DNA of 31,907 nt from Euryarchaeota archaeon UBA561 (GTDB taxonomy: Archaea; Thermoplasmatota; Poseidoniia; Poseidoniales; Poseidoniaceae). Positions within the stretch are counted from its first letter, which is position 1, and every line of letters starts with the position of its first letter. Below the pieces are notes generated by a model, which searched no databases, was not told the DNA's origin, and worked only from the letters and a program-made list of their open reading frames with translations. Shown here piece after piece: positions 17,101-24,665 of the stretch. Made by a program: the position numbers and the translations under genes. Where the stretch lies: contig DANX01000022.1 of assembly GCA_002502295.1 (NCBI GenBank), positions 592-32,498 of the forward strand, given 5' to 3'.

Positions 17101-17715
17101 ATGATGGATGTCAGAGAGCTTGGCGTCGTCCCTTACGAAGACGCTCAAACACTGATGAAGGAACTCCAGCAGCAGCGAATAGACGGTCACATTCCAGATA
17201 CTTTGCTCCTTTTGTCCCACCCTGAAGTGGTCACTGTAGGCCCACGCGCCCGAAACGACGGGATTCTTCCCCCATCCGATTACGAGACCGTTGGAGTTGA
17301 CCGGGGTGGAGGCCTGACCTGGCATGGACCCGGCCAACTGGTTGGCTACCCGATTTTCAAGTGGGGCGAGCGCCAAGGAGAAGCCTCGGTTGCTGACATC
17401 ATCCGGATCATCGAAGGCTGGCTCATCGACGCCTTAGCCGCCTTCGGCGTGGAGGGGGTGCGAGATGAGCGCATGCAGGGCGTTTGGGTTGACGGCCAAA
17501 AAGTCTGCAGCATCGGCCTTTCGTTCCTTCGATGGGTCTCACGCCATGGCTTCTCAGTCAACCTCAACACCCCCGCAGGCCGAGTGGAAGGCGTGGCGGG
17601 TTGTGGACTCGCAACCGAAACCACGACATCGCTTGCCCATCTCGGCTACGAGGTCGAAGCAGAAGCCTTTGTCCAAGCTCTCCTCACGGGTGTACGCTCA
17701 ACCCTGACGTCATGA
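17101..17715 (+). CDS. lipB: Octanoyltransferase LipB
   Basis: Transfers octanoate from a carrier protein to the lipoyl-domain lysine, the step before LipA. RGGGLTWHGPGQLVGYPI (68-85) is the family signature, K134 in DGQKVCSIG is the conserved lysine and C168 in GVAGCGL is the catalytic cysteine. SRHGFSVNLN (148-156) also matches. The frame is open back to a TTG at 17035 inside dut, but the ATGs at 17101/17104 give 204 residues, close to the usual size. It depends on a supply of octanoyl-carrier protein, which implies some fatty-acid synthesis in this organism; no acyl-carrier protein is encoded in the window. Together with lipA it completes de novo lipoylation for the E2 at 3964-5244. Confidence 0.94.
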   Translation: MMDVRELGVVPYEDAQTLMKELQQQRIDGHIPDTLLLLSHPEVVTVGPRARNDGILPPSDYETVGVDRGGGLTWHGPGQLVGYPIFKWGERQGEASVADIIRIIEGWLIDALAAFGVEGVRDERMQGVWVDGQKVCSIGLSFLRWVSRHGFSVNLNTPAGRVEGVAGCGLATETTTSLAHLGYEVEAEAFVQALLTGVRSTLTS

Positions 17716-17803
17716 ATACAGAGCGTATCTTCGTTCCAACTGTTTTCGCCACAGGCGCCTTGTCGGAGAAATCGCTAACAAGCACCCCGTAGGTTGGTCG
17801 TAC

Positions 17804-18772
17804 ATGGACGAAGAAGCGGACCAGGACATTGGCCGAGTCGTTGGATTCCAAACTGACGACATGATGTACATTGCCACCATCATCAGCATCGATGATAACG
17901 CCGATCAGTTCACCGTCCGCACGGAGGATGGACAAGAGCTCACCGGCCCGTTGGATGCTGTTTTTTTAGACCCAGAGAAGCGAATGGATGTATTGAACGA
18001 ACGGTACGAACCCTTGGGTGGGGGAAAGTTTCGAGAAAAGCAACGTGAAGCGACGTCAAACTGGACGCCAGTGGCCGACCCAAGCTTGCGTGCCATCGCC
18101 ATGACTGTCGGCAAAATCGCGGGGGCCATATTGGCCATTGGAATGCTCATTACTGTCTTCTCGTTCGGCGCTATCCTCACCCAAATTGATTCTGGGAACT
18201 GGGAAGAAGTCCAAGGTGTTGTGGTTGAGGCTTACGAAGGTCAAGATTGTTCAACCGATTCCGATGGGACCACCAGTTGCAGTTCCTACACTTCGGTGAC
18301 CGTGGCCTACACTTACGAGGGTGAAAATTACACGACCAAAGACTACAGCGCATTGTCCGATGATTGGTACAACACTGCAGATTACTGGCTTAACAAGGCG
18401 TCTGTCTCGGTGTACGTCAATCCGGAACAGCCTTCTCAGGCTTTCCACATCCAAGGATGGGACGGTGTCCTCGAAGGGGCCTTTGTTCTCTTTTTCTTTA
18501 CAGGAATCATTCTTGGAGGCTATGTGTTTGTGGTCGTACCGGTGTGGTTTGTTTACGCTAAGATTCAACGTCTCGCTGGAATCAAAGCTCCCGGGAAAAG
18601 CAAGCGAGAAACCGACGAATTGAGCACCGACGGCGAAACCGGCGACAACAAAGGTGAGGATGACCCCAGCAACGCTTCGCAGGACACGAACCCTGCTCAA
18701 GCAGGCGAGGACACAGCAGACGACGCTGCGCCCGTTGGAGACGCAAAACTCCAGGAAGAGAAGTTCTGGTGA
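17804..18772 (+). CDS. DUF3592-like membrane protein
   Basis: 322 residues. An N-terminal soluble part (about 1-60) reads as a small beta domain (IGRVVGFQTDDMMYIATI). The first membrane segment is about 98-125. An extracytoplasmic beta domain (about 130-220) matches the DUF3592 style: WEEVQGVVVEAY, then VAYTYEGENYTTKDYS, then VSVYVNPEQPSQAF. A second hydrophobic region (about 225-258) and a long acidic, Asp/Glu/Asn-rich tail (about 270-315) follow. A C-x(10)-C pair (DCSTDSDGTTSC) in the outer domain could form a disulfide. Function is unknown for the family. No clear promoter other than CTAACAAG about 22-29 nt before the ATG. It stands between lipB and another membrane-protein gene in the same direction. 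Confidence 0.75.
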   Translation: MDEEADQDIGRVVGFQTDDMMYIATIISIDDNADQFTVRTEDGQELTGPLDAVFLDPEKRMDVLNERYEPLGGGKFREKQREATSNWTPVADPSLRAIAMTVGKIAGAILAIGMLITVFSFGAILTQIDSGNWEEVQGVVVEAYEGQDCSTDSDGTTSCSSYTSVTVAYTYEGENYTTKDYSALSDDWYNTADYWLNKASVSVYVNPEQPSQAFHIQGWDGVLEGAFVLFFFTGIILGGYVFVVVPVWFVYAKIQRLAGIKAPGKSKRETDELSTDGETGDNKGEDDPSNASQDTNPAQAGEDTADDAAPVGDAKLQEEKFW

Positions 18773-18830
18773 AGGCTGCTGCAGCTGTACCTTGTTGCTT
18801 GACGCCACTGGGTAACAACCCGCATGCGAC

Positions 18831-18837
18831 TAAATAC
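18831..18837 (+). promoter_or_regulatory. Candidate TATA element
   Basis: TAAATAC, centred 24 nt before the ATG at 18858, with no ribosome site in between. Consistent with a leaderless transcript. Confidence 0.4.
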
Positions 18838-18857
18838 AAAGGTGCAGATGCCGAATC

Positions 18858-19583
18858 ATGGCAAGGGTTGTGATTGAGTGCGCTCATTGCGGCCAACCAC
18901 TGAGCGTGCCTCAAAAAAGAGGAATCGTTGAATGCCCCAAGTGCGAACTCGACATTACGTTGGCGTTCAAACCAAGCGTGGTCAACACGCCCTCTTGGTT
19001 GAATAAAAAATTCGGTTTTCTGTTGATCGTTCTGGCCGTTTGGCTCCAGAACAACGTCATGTGGTTTCGAATCAACCTGAGTGCGAATCGGGATGTTCTT
19101 GAAGGATTGACATCCATGTTGTGCTTTGCGGGAGTCATGGTTGTGGCGTTCGTTGACCTCGTTCGAAACCGTGGCCGCCTCATTGGCGAGCAAGCCTATT
19201 TCTCCGCAAGTGGCGAATTACCTCATAACACGACGGATCTCAACGAGAGAAGAATGGTGGGGGCTGCGCCTGTATTCGGCATTAAATTCTACATCGCCCT
19301 TGTGATTCCACTGCTCATGATCCCGATCGCATTGATGATACCGGACATGCTTGACTGGTGCATACATTCGGCGTTTAGGGACTGTGTTGAGGTCAGTGAA
19401 GGGACGTATATGTTCATGTTGTTTCTTCCGTTTGGTACCGCTTTGCTGCTGATGGGAATGGGCTACCAGCAATCAACGACGCATCAAAACGATGTTTATT
19501 TCGGTGCTCGAATTTCGGCCATCCTCACCTTTGCTTTCTTTTTCCTGATGTCCTTCATGATGCTGACTGTTTCACCGTATTGA
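18858..19583 (+). CDS. Zinc-ribbon membrane protein of unknown function
   Basis: 241 residues. The N-terminal zinc ribbon has CAHC (residues 8-11) and CPKC (26-29), probably binding one zinc on the cytoplasmic side. Four hydrophobic segments follow: about 53-70 (FGFLLIVLAVWL), 85-102 (LTSMLCFAGVMVVAFVDLV), 145-170 (FYIALVIPLLMIPIALMI) and a C-terminal pair (MFMLFLPFGTALLLMGMG and ISAILTFAFFFLMSFMML). A Cys pair between helices 3 and 4 (WCIHSAFRDC) may be extracytoplasmic. Same architecture as the protein at 7927-8499, though identity outside the ribbon is not obvious. I do not recognise a named family. The gene is likely monocistronic with its own promoter. Confidence 0.7.
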   Translation: MARVVIECAHCGQPLSVPQKRGIVECPKCELDITLAFKPSVVNTPSWLNKKFGFLLIVLAVWLQNNVMWFRINLSANRDVLEGLTSMLCFAGVMVVAFVDLVRNRGRLIGEQAYFSASGELPHNTTDLNERRMVGAAPVFGIKFYIALVIPLLMIPIALMIPDMLDWCIHSAFRDCVEVSEGTYMFMLFLPFGTALLLMGMGYQQSTTHQNDVYFGARISAILTFAFFFLMSFMMLTVSPY

Positions 19584-19595
19584 CAGCACAGCACG

Positions 19596-20012
19596 TCAAT
19601 CATTCATCAGCGAAGGCGGACGGTTTGACCAAATGGCCCACGTCCCGGAAGCGGTTGCCACCAAGCGGTCGCCGACCTTGACCTCCCCCGCAAGATGAGC
19701 AACATGCTTGCCTCGTCGAACAACTCGCCCTTCTGCTACCAAGCGTTCTCCGGGACGTGCAGGTGCGAGGAAACTGGTTGTGAGTTGGGTGGTTGCGCAC
19801 CACTCCTCAATCTTGAGCGAAGCAACGAGGGCGCTTCCCAAAGCCGAATCCAGAAGAATCATGTGAATCCCCCCATGGGCTACGCCGCCTTTGTTGAGGT
19901 GATTCTCCGTGAGGGTCAATTCAAGACGCGACACACCCGGTTTCCACAAGGTGCGTTCCACACCCAATTCTGCCATGTAACCGATTTGTTCGGGTGGAGA
20001 CGAGAGGGTCAT
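19596..20012 (-). CDS. PaaI-like hotdog-fold thioesterase
   Basis: 138 residues of the PaaI/4HBT hotdog family, which hydrolyses acyl-CoA or aryl-CoA thioesters. The signature stretch is [12 protein letters not shown] followed by [11 protein letters not shown], where the HGG and the acidic residue on the following helix are the active-site region; the C-terminal strands ([24 protein letters not shown]) also fit. ATG at 20012 overlaps the stop of the upstream yjbQ-like gene (ATGA), so the two are coupled. Substrate cannot be predicted; phenylacetyl-, fatty acyl- or other CoA esters are possible. Confidence 0.85.
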   Translation of the reverse strand: MTLSSPPEQIGYMAELGVERTLWKPGVSRLELTLTENHLNKGGVAHGGIHMILLDSALGSALVASLKIEEWCATTQLTTSFLAPARPGERLVAEGRVVRRGKHVAHLAGEVKVGDRLVATASGTWAIWSNRPPSLMND

Positions 20013-20476
20013 TTCGTCATCACCCCGACCACTTTCACCAAAATGCGTTTGTTGCGCTGCCCGTCAAATTCCGCATAATGAATCTGCTCCCAAGTTCCCA
20101 AATGCAGGCGCCCATCGCGCACCGGCATCGTCACTTGTTGGCCCAACAATTGCCGCTTGAGATGGGCGTCCCCGTTGTCTTCCCCCGTGCGGTGGTGGTG
20201 GTACTCCTCACCATTGCGACCGTCGCTTCCGTGGAATGGAGCCAATTTTTCGAGCCATTTCATGATGTCGTGGTGCAATCCGTACTCCAAGTCGTTAACG
20301 TAACACGAGGCGGTGATGTGCATCGGGTTCACGAGCACCAGGCCGTCATGGATGCCGCTTTCTGCAACCACCCGTTCGACATCCCGGGTGATGCATGTGA
20401 TTTCATAGCGTTTGTCGGTGTTGATGTGAAGTTCTTCCACGTAGGTGGCGGCGGTTCCGGTAACAAGGGTCCCCAT
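20009..20476 (-). CDS. YjbQ/UPF0047 family protein
   Basis: 155 residues matching the YjbQ (UPF0047, PF01894) family. Diagnostic segments are [23 protein letters not shown], the His-rich [21 protein letters not shown] and [15 protein letters not shown] near the C-terminus. Family members are small trimeric proteins with a conserved His/Cys metal-binding-like pocket; some are annotated as secondary thiamine-phosphate synthases because they can complement thiamine mutants, but the physiological role is not settled. ATG at 20476 gives the usual length (130-155). Divergent from the exported protein at 20555 and coupled to the thioesterase downstream. Confidence 0.9.
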   Translation of the reverse strand: MGTLVTGTAATYVEELHINTDKRYEITCITRDVERVVAESGIHDGLVLVNPMHITASCYVNDLEYGLHHDIMKWLEKLAPFHGSDGRNGEEYHHHRTGEDNGDAHLKRQLLGQQVTMPVRDGRLHLGTWEQIHYAEFDGQRNKRILVKVVGVMTK

Positions 20477-20554
20477 AAGGTTCGGTTCTTGGCACGGTCA
20501 AAGAACGATTGGGCTGAATCAAGGCTTGATAAGTTCCAACCAGCGGCCAAAACC

Positions 20555-21202
20555 ATGCGCAAGGTCTGGCTGGTGCTCGTCTTGGCCGTCCTCGCCCTCC
20601 CTGTGGCCAGTGCTGAGACCTACCGGATCACGGGCCAAGCGACCTACAGCGACAACACGCCCGTGATGCTCCGGGATGTGTTCGTTGAGTGCCGTCCGGG
20701 CGTGGTCGATTGCTACCAACATCGCGGGGTAAGCGGCATAACCGACGTTGACGGCGTGTTCCTTCTCGTGATGGAAGTGGATGAAGAAGAAGACGGCACC
20801 GAAATCCTCCTCCAGCTCCGTGGAGAAAATTTCTCCCATATCATTGACCTTGATACGTTTCGGAACACCAGCGAAGGACGCATGACCCAAAACATTCGGT
20901 TATCGCAAGACAGCTCAGGTTCAGGCTTTTTTGGAGGCCTTGGATGCTGCTTGGTGCTCTTTGGCCTGGTGTTCATGTCCACGCTCTTGCGCACCGTAGC
21001 AGGTCTTGCCACTCCAAAGGGACGGTTGGCGTTTCAGGGCTTCAAAGAACCGAACAGGCATGATTGTCCGGTGTGCAACGAGAGCATAGCACAGCATAAT
21101 TTGGTTAAGCACTTGATCTTCGAGCACGACTACGACCCAATGGATGCAGGGGAAGCGGCAGGGAGGGTCATGCGGCAATCATGGTCCAAACAAGAAGAAT
21201 GA
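20555..21202 (+). CDS. Exported single-pass protein with C-terminal zinc-finger-like motif
   Basis: 215 residues, not recognised as a named protein. A clear signal peptide (residues 1-20, cleavage after VASA) leads an extracytoplasmic beta-sandwich-like domain (about 21-115) that resembles carboxypeptidase-regulatory/CNA-B folds (YRITGQATYSDNTPV, then GVSGITDVDGVFLL), rich in acidic residues. A transmembrane helix follows (about 128-150, FFGGLGCCLVLFGLVFMS). The cytoplasmic tail ends in CPVCNESIAQHNLVKHLIFEH, a CxxC-x(12)-HxxxxH zinc-finger-like site. The frame is open from 19994, but everything before 20555 lies antisense to the yjbQ-like gene. TTGATAAG at 20526-20533 is a plausible TATA box. 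Confidence 0.7.
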   Translation: MRKVWLVLVLAVLALPVASAETYRITGQATYSDNTPVMLRDVFVECRPGVVDCYQHRGVSGITDVDGVFLLVMEVDEEEDGTEILLQLRGENFSHIIDLDTFRNTSEGRMTQNIRLSQDSSGSGFFGGLGCCLVLFGLVFMSTLLRTVAGLATPKGRLAFQGFKEPNRHDCPVCNESIAQHNLVKHLIFEHDYDPMDAGEAAGRVMRQSWSKQEE

Positions 21203-21217
21203 ACATTCACAAGGGTG

Positions 21218-21263
21218 CGCAGTCCGTCCTGTACGTCCCTACCCTTGAATAGGACGGACTGCG
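21218..21263. repeat. Perfect 13-bp inverted repeat with 20-nt loop
   Basis: CGCAGTCCGTCCT at 21218-21230 pairs exactly with AGGACGGACTGCG at 21251-21263. The loop is 20 nt. It starts 15 nt after the stop of the exported-protein gene. A GC-rich stem this long is rare by chance. It could be a transcription terminator or RNA-stability hairpin, though no T run follows, or an element end or recombination site. Confidence 0.7.
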
Positions 21264-21351
21264 AGCCCATGTGTTAGTTAATCCGAATAGAAGGGGAACG
21301 AGGAGAACCCTTCAACACACAAAAATGAGAATGATCTGAGGTAGATTAATC
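21264..21351. other. Intergenic stretch, no gene seen
   Basis: A/T-rich spacer between the inverted repeat and the small ORF at 21352. No tRNA, promoter or ORF that I can support. Confidence 0.4.
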
Positions 21352-21657
21352 TCAATATTTCCTAAGCTTCTGCTTAACTTTAGCAATATCATTTTTGATT
21401 TCGTTTGACTGGTAAAAACCGGCGAATGTCAACCCAATTGACCCCACCAATAATACGAAATCAATGGTATAGTTGAGAATTGGGTTACCGGTGAATATGA
21501 AGTATATGTACGCTGCTGAACATACCAAAAAAAAGGCAGCAGCCATGTCTATTCCCTCCTTCTTTTTTGTTAATTCATCAATTCTACGTTGTAATTCTAG
21601 CCTCAACAATTCTCTGCTTACATCACTATCTGACACGTTTTTGTGTTTGGTCCTCAA
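21352..21657 (-). CDS. Small two-helix membrane protein, hypothetical
   Basis: Up to 101 residues from a TTG start; a GTG at 21636 is an alternative. The N-terminal third is a charged probable coiled coil (SRELLRLELQRRIDELTKKK), followed by two hydrophobic segments (MAAAFFLVCSAAYIYFIF and YTIDFVLLVGSIGLTFAGFY) and a basic helical tail (IKNDIAKVKQKLRKY). The pattern of coiled coil, helical hairpin and basic tail is protein-like, and the A/T-rich codon use is unlike its neighbours, which may mean recent acquisition. No family recognised. It overlaps the end of the ORF upstream on the same strand by about 30 nt, so one of the two starts is probably wrong. Confidence 0.45.
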   Translation of the reverse strand: MRTKHKNVSDSDVSRELLRLELQRRIDELTKKKEGIDMAAAFFLVCSAAYIYFIFTGNPILNYTIDFVLLVGSIGLTFAGFYQSNEIKNDIAKVKQKLRKY

Positions 21658-21868
21658 CTACTTGAAATAACCTGTAAATACAACGGCTCCCCTTGGCACT
21701 GTATACGAATACATGGGTACCGACGGTAATGCATACGTGGCTAAGCTGCCCCATTGTGTATGCTGACCCATTTTCCAAGTTTTTCTTCGTGTCTTCGAGT
21801 CTGCGAAGAGAAGACCGGTCAAGCACAAGGAAATCCCCCGTCCAACGACTCTGATAAAGGTCATTCAT
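21626..21868 (-). CDS. Small hypothetical protein after the pentapeptide lipoprotein
   Basis: 80 residues from the ATG at 21868, which overlaps the last codons of the upstream pentapeptide-repeat gene, as expected for a coupled gene. The composition is mixed and soluble (LYQSRWTGDFLVLDRSSL, then SHVCITVGTHVFVYSAKG, with alternating hydrophobics suggesting beta strands). A neighbouring frame over the same bases also encodes 68 residues, so chance cannot be ruled out. No family recognised; listed as a possible gene only. Confidence 0.3.
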   Translation of the reverse strand: MNDLYQSRWTGDFLVLDRSSLRRLEDTKKNLENGSAYTMGQLSHVCITVGTHVFVYSAKGSRCIYRLFQVVEDQTQKRVR

Positions 21869-22781
21869 CGGGATATTGAACCGGTTCAATCAGGTTGTCC
21901 TCACATGTCCCACCGTGATCATCGGAAACGGTTCCGTCTGGACAAATCGTATGTCCCCAAATGACGTTGTCCAAGCTGGCCTGGCGCAAGTCAGCGTCTG
22001 TCAGGTCCGCCCCGGTCAAGTTCGCACCCGCTAAATCAGCCTTGTAAAAGTGAGTGTAGCGCAGATTTGCATCCACTAAACTTGCGTTTGTCAAACGGCC
22101 CCCATAAGTGAAATAGGCACCGTTGAGGTTGGCTCCATCGAACACAGCATTCTCAAGGTTGGCGCCGTAGAAATACGCCCCGTAGAGTATACCTTGGGAG
22201 AAATTCGTGCCAACATAGGTCCCGTCATGGAAGTTCATTTCACTCAAATCAAGACCTGAAAGGTCGATGCCGCTAAGATCCACGCCGGTAGAAACTAAGA
22301 CGCCATACCTGCAAAATGTACCGCTTGAAAGAAGGGAAGTTTCGCAGTCCACGAGGCCTTCTGTCTTCACTCCAGTCAATACCGCTCCACGCAGGTCGGT
22401 GTGGTTCAAATTGGCAAACCGCAGGTCTGCTCCCGTTAAGTCGGCTTCGTTCAAATTGGTGTGTGAGAAGTTCACGCCTCGCAAAATGGCGTGGGTGAGG
22501 TCAACACCCGAAAGGTTCAGTCCGGTGAGAACACGATCACTCAAGTTGGTTCGGTACATCTCGGCCATGAGCGCAACATCTCTCTCGTAATCCCGTTGAA
22601 TTCCCTCAAGCGATTCAATTTGTCGATTCTTGTTTTCAATTTGCCCCTCCAACAAAACGAGAGCGTCGAGAAGGTCCGCATTCTCGCCGTCCATATCGCC
22701 ATTATCTCCATTCGACAGGCAGCCTGAGAGAGGAAACATGACAAAGAGAACTGTCAACATCAACGCTGTGTTCCGAACCAT
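21861..22781 (-). CDS. Pentapeptide-repeat lipoprotein
   Basis: 306 residues. The signal peptide ends in a lipobox LSGC with C21 as the probable lipidated residue. A short acidic Asn/Asp stretch and a coiled coil (about 38-72, LVLLEGQIENKNRQIESLEG) lead into pentapeptide repeats of the A(D/N)LxG kind (about 85-145 and 170-275), which form a right-handed square beta helix. Two Cys pairs break the pattern: CETSLLSSGTFC (about 151-162) and CPDGTVSDDHGGTC near the C-terminus; both could be disulfides outside the cell. The family has no single function. The ATG at 22781 has a TTTTAG box about 26 nt upstream and no ribosome site. Confidence 0.88.
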   Translation of the reverse strand: MVRNTALMLTVLFVMFPLSGCLSNGDNGDMDGENADLLDALVLLEGQIENKNRQIESLEGIQRDYERDVALMAEMYRTNLSDRVLTGLNLSGVDLTHAILRGVNFSHTNLNEADLTGADLRFANLNHTDLRGAVLTGVKTEGLVDCETSLLSSGTFCRYGVLVSTGVDLSGIDLSGLDLSEMNFHDGTYVGTNFSQGILYGAYFYGANLENAVFDGANLNGAYFTYGGRLTNASLVDANLRYTHFYKADLAGANLTGADLTDADLRQASLDNVIWGHTICPDGTVSDDHGGTCEDNLIEPVQYPDE

Positions 22782-22802
22782 GCGCCGTTCTCTGACGACG
22801 TC

Positions 22803-22810
22803 CTAAAAGA
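22803..22810 (-). promoter_or_regulatory. Candidate TATA element of the pentapeptide lipoprotein gene
   Basis: Read on the minus strand this is TCTTTTAG, centred 26 nt before the ATG at 22781. Fits the leaderless pattern seen at other genes in the window. Confidence 0.4.
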
Positions 22811-22911
22811 AACCCTTGCCTTTAGAATAGTGAAGCAACTGGGTTCTTTTGCAAATACAACGCCACCGATGTTCTCGCAGAGCGTGACGGCTGCACCTCG
22901 CACTCGATTCA

Positions 22912-24504
22912 TCAGAGTTCATTTGGAACAGGGGTCTGGTCCATGTGCAAGAACGCATAGACCGCCCACCACGTGACGATGTCCCACGAGTGAACCAGGT
23001 TGTTGACGCCTGTGGAATTATCCGTACCCATGTAGTCAATCATCGTCTCCATCGTATCGCATTCACGGTGATAGCATGGATACCCGTCCACCAAACCGTT
23101 CCAACCGAGGGTGGCAACGCCGATGTTTTGAAACGAGTTGTGGTCGCTTCGAGCGGTTGGTGATTCGTAAATGGCAACGGTATCTTCGTAGATATCACCC
23201 CACAACGGGCTCTCTCCACCTTCAAGCCAAGCGTCTCTTCCACGATCGATCTCATAACCCAAATCAAGGGCGTCTGCACCAATCCATTCCGCCAAGTAAT
23301 ACATGCCTGCTTGGTCAATCGCTTCCTGTGATCCGTCCGGTCCGAGGTACACGGAAAGTGCATAATCACCAGGATAGTTGACACCAGCCATGTCCAGGTT
23401 GAGGTAGTTGCTCACCGTAATTCCGTCCGGGAGGTCGTTGGCGAACGAACGTGAACCCCACAAACCTTCTTCTTCGGATGACCATAAACAGAAGACCATG
23501 GTTCGGCGAGCATCAAATTCTGCGAGGACGCTCGCCGTGGTCAGTACCATGCTTGAACCTGCTGCGTTATCGTAAGCACCGTGTCTGGTACCGTAACCCG
23601 GAATACCGATTTCGGCCCCGGGCGTGTAAGCAACAGGAGGGGCGATGTCAAAATGTGCGCCAAAGACAAGCCATTCATCTGGATAGACGGACCCGTCTTT
23701 GTATCCGCAGATGTTGACCGCCCAAGCAGTGTTTGATTGGAAACGATGGACTTCAACCCTGTCCAATCCATAGCCTTGCATCACGCCCTCAAAATAGACA
23801 ATGGCGTGCTCATACGAAGGGTTGGCGTTGCCGATCCAGCGATCGAGGTAGCCAACCGCTCCGTCTGCCCCGCACGAAGCACAAGGTGTATCGTCGGTGA
23901 TGAAATCAACCCAGTCATACACATCTCTGCCGTTGACCCAACCATCGCTTGCGCCAACGCCGTTCTCTTCGGTCAAGTCTGCTCGGAAGGGCCGACTTGT
24001 TTCCAAAACAATGGAAATGACATCGCCTCCCGATTGATTCCCTGGTATCAACCAAGGCCACGCCCCCCCTACATCTTGATTTTCGACCGCTTGTACAAAC
24101 GAACCGTTGCTCGGATTTTCGAGCCATGTCGTCCAAGACTCGTCTGCTTTTCGAATTGGCCAATCGACCCTCCCGATCTCTCCAACAAAGAAGACGACCT
24201 TGTCGTTTCTTGGAGGCAGAAGGATGTTGAGACTCACTTGTTGCCCGGCGTTCAAATCAAGTACGGTACCGTTTTGAGCCCGCATTGAACCTGGGTCTTG
24301 GAGAAAGTACGGGACAAAGACTGCTAGGTCATCATTGGCCTCAAGCGTGATGGTTTGCCACATCCCAGCTTCAAGCGAATCAAACTCAACAACCGTAAGA
24401 GATGACTCTTCAAGGGATTGAAGTTCCTTTTCCCCAAAGCAACCTGAGAGTGGCGCAAGGACCATCAAGAGCATGAGGCCAACGGCCTGTAATGGAATGC
24501 GCAT
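22912..24504 (-). CDS. M28 family metallopeptidase lipoprotein
   Basis: 530 residues. The signal peptide has lipobox LSGC, with C22 as the probable lipid anchor. Residues about 30-180 form a beta-rich domain resembling a pre-peptidase or PPC-type module. The M28 zinc-peptidase core carries the expected ligands: H284 in FGAHFDIAP, D312 in GAYDNAAGS, the catalytic Glu pair in SSEEEGLWG (344-346), D371 in LNLDMAG, and the last His in SDHNSFQNIG. M28 enzymes cut amino acids from peptide N-termini using two zinc ions; here the product would act outside the membrane on peptides in the environment. CASCGAD (208-214) may be a small disulfide. The start is the ATG at 24504, with TTCAAACA 22-29 nt upstream. 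Confidence 0.9.
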   Translation of the reverse strand: MRIPLQAVGLMLLMVLAPLSGCFGEKELQSLEESSLTVVEFDSLEAGMWQTITLEANDDLAVFVPYFLQDPGSMRAQNGTVLDLNAGQQVSLNILLPPRNDKVVFFVGEIGRVDWPIRKADESWTTWLENPSNGSFVQAVENQDVGGAWPWLIPGNQSGGDVISIVLETSRPFRADLTEENGVGASDGWVNGRDVYDWVDFITDDTPCASCGADGAVGYLDRWIGNANPSYEHAIVYFEGVMQGYGLDRVEVHRFQSNTAWAVNICGYKDGSVYPDEWLVFGAHFDIAPPVAYTPGAEIGIPGYGTRHGAYDNAAGSSMVLTTASVLAEFDARRTMVFCLWSSEEEGLWGSRSFANDLPDGITVSNYLNLDMAGVNYPGDYALSVYLGPDGSQEAIDQAGMYYLAEWIGADALDLGYEIDRGRDAWLEGGESPLWGDIYEDTVAIYESPTARSDHNSFQNIGVATLGWNGLVDGYPCYHRECDTMETMIDYMGTDNSTGVNNLVHSWDIVTWWAVYAFLHMDQTPVPNEL

Positions 24505-24634
24505 GGAAGTGCCTACCGCCGCTTATGTTTGAATCCAATGGTCTTTGGACATCGGGAGGCGACTGAGCAGATCGGTTCACCGGTGCCGTTTCACGAAACA
24601 AACAGGCGCATTCACCTGCTTAATGGTGCAGAAC

Positions 24635-24644
24635 GCCTATAGGC
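24635..24644 (+). promoter_or_regulatory. Palindromic promoter box before the membrane-protein gene
   Basis: GCCTATAGGC is a perfect 10-nt palindrome whose TATA core is centred 26 nt before the ATG at 24666. It may serve as a TATA element and also as a regulator site, since the palindrome would place an operator on the box itself. Confidence 0.4.
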
Positions 24645-24665
24645 TCGCTACAGGAAATTCACATC

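Noticed and set aside
19994..20554. Open frame extending the exported protein by 187 residues upstream
   Set aside because: It runs antisense to the yjbQ-like gene, and a clear signal peptide begins at the ATG at 20555.
21658..21864. Minus-strand frame of 68 codons overlapping the small ORF at 21626-21868
   Set aside because: Same bases in another frame; the ORF coupled to the pentapeptide gene is a slightly better candidate and even that is weak.
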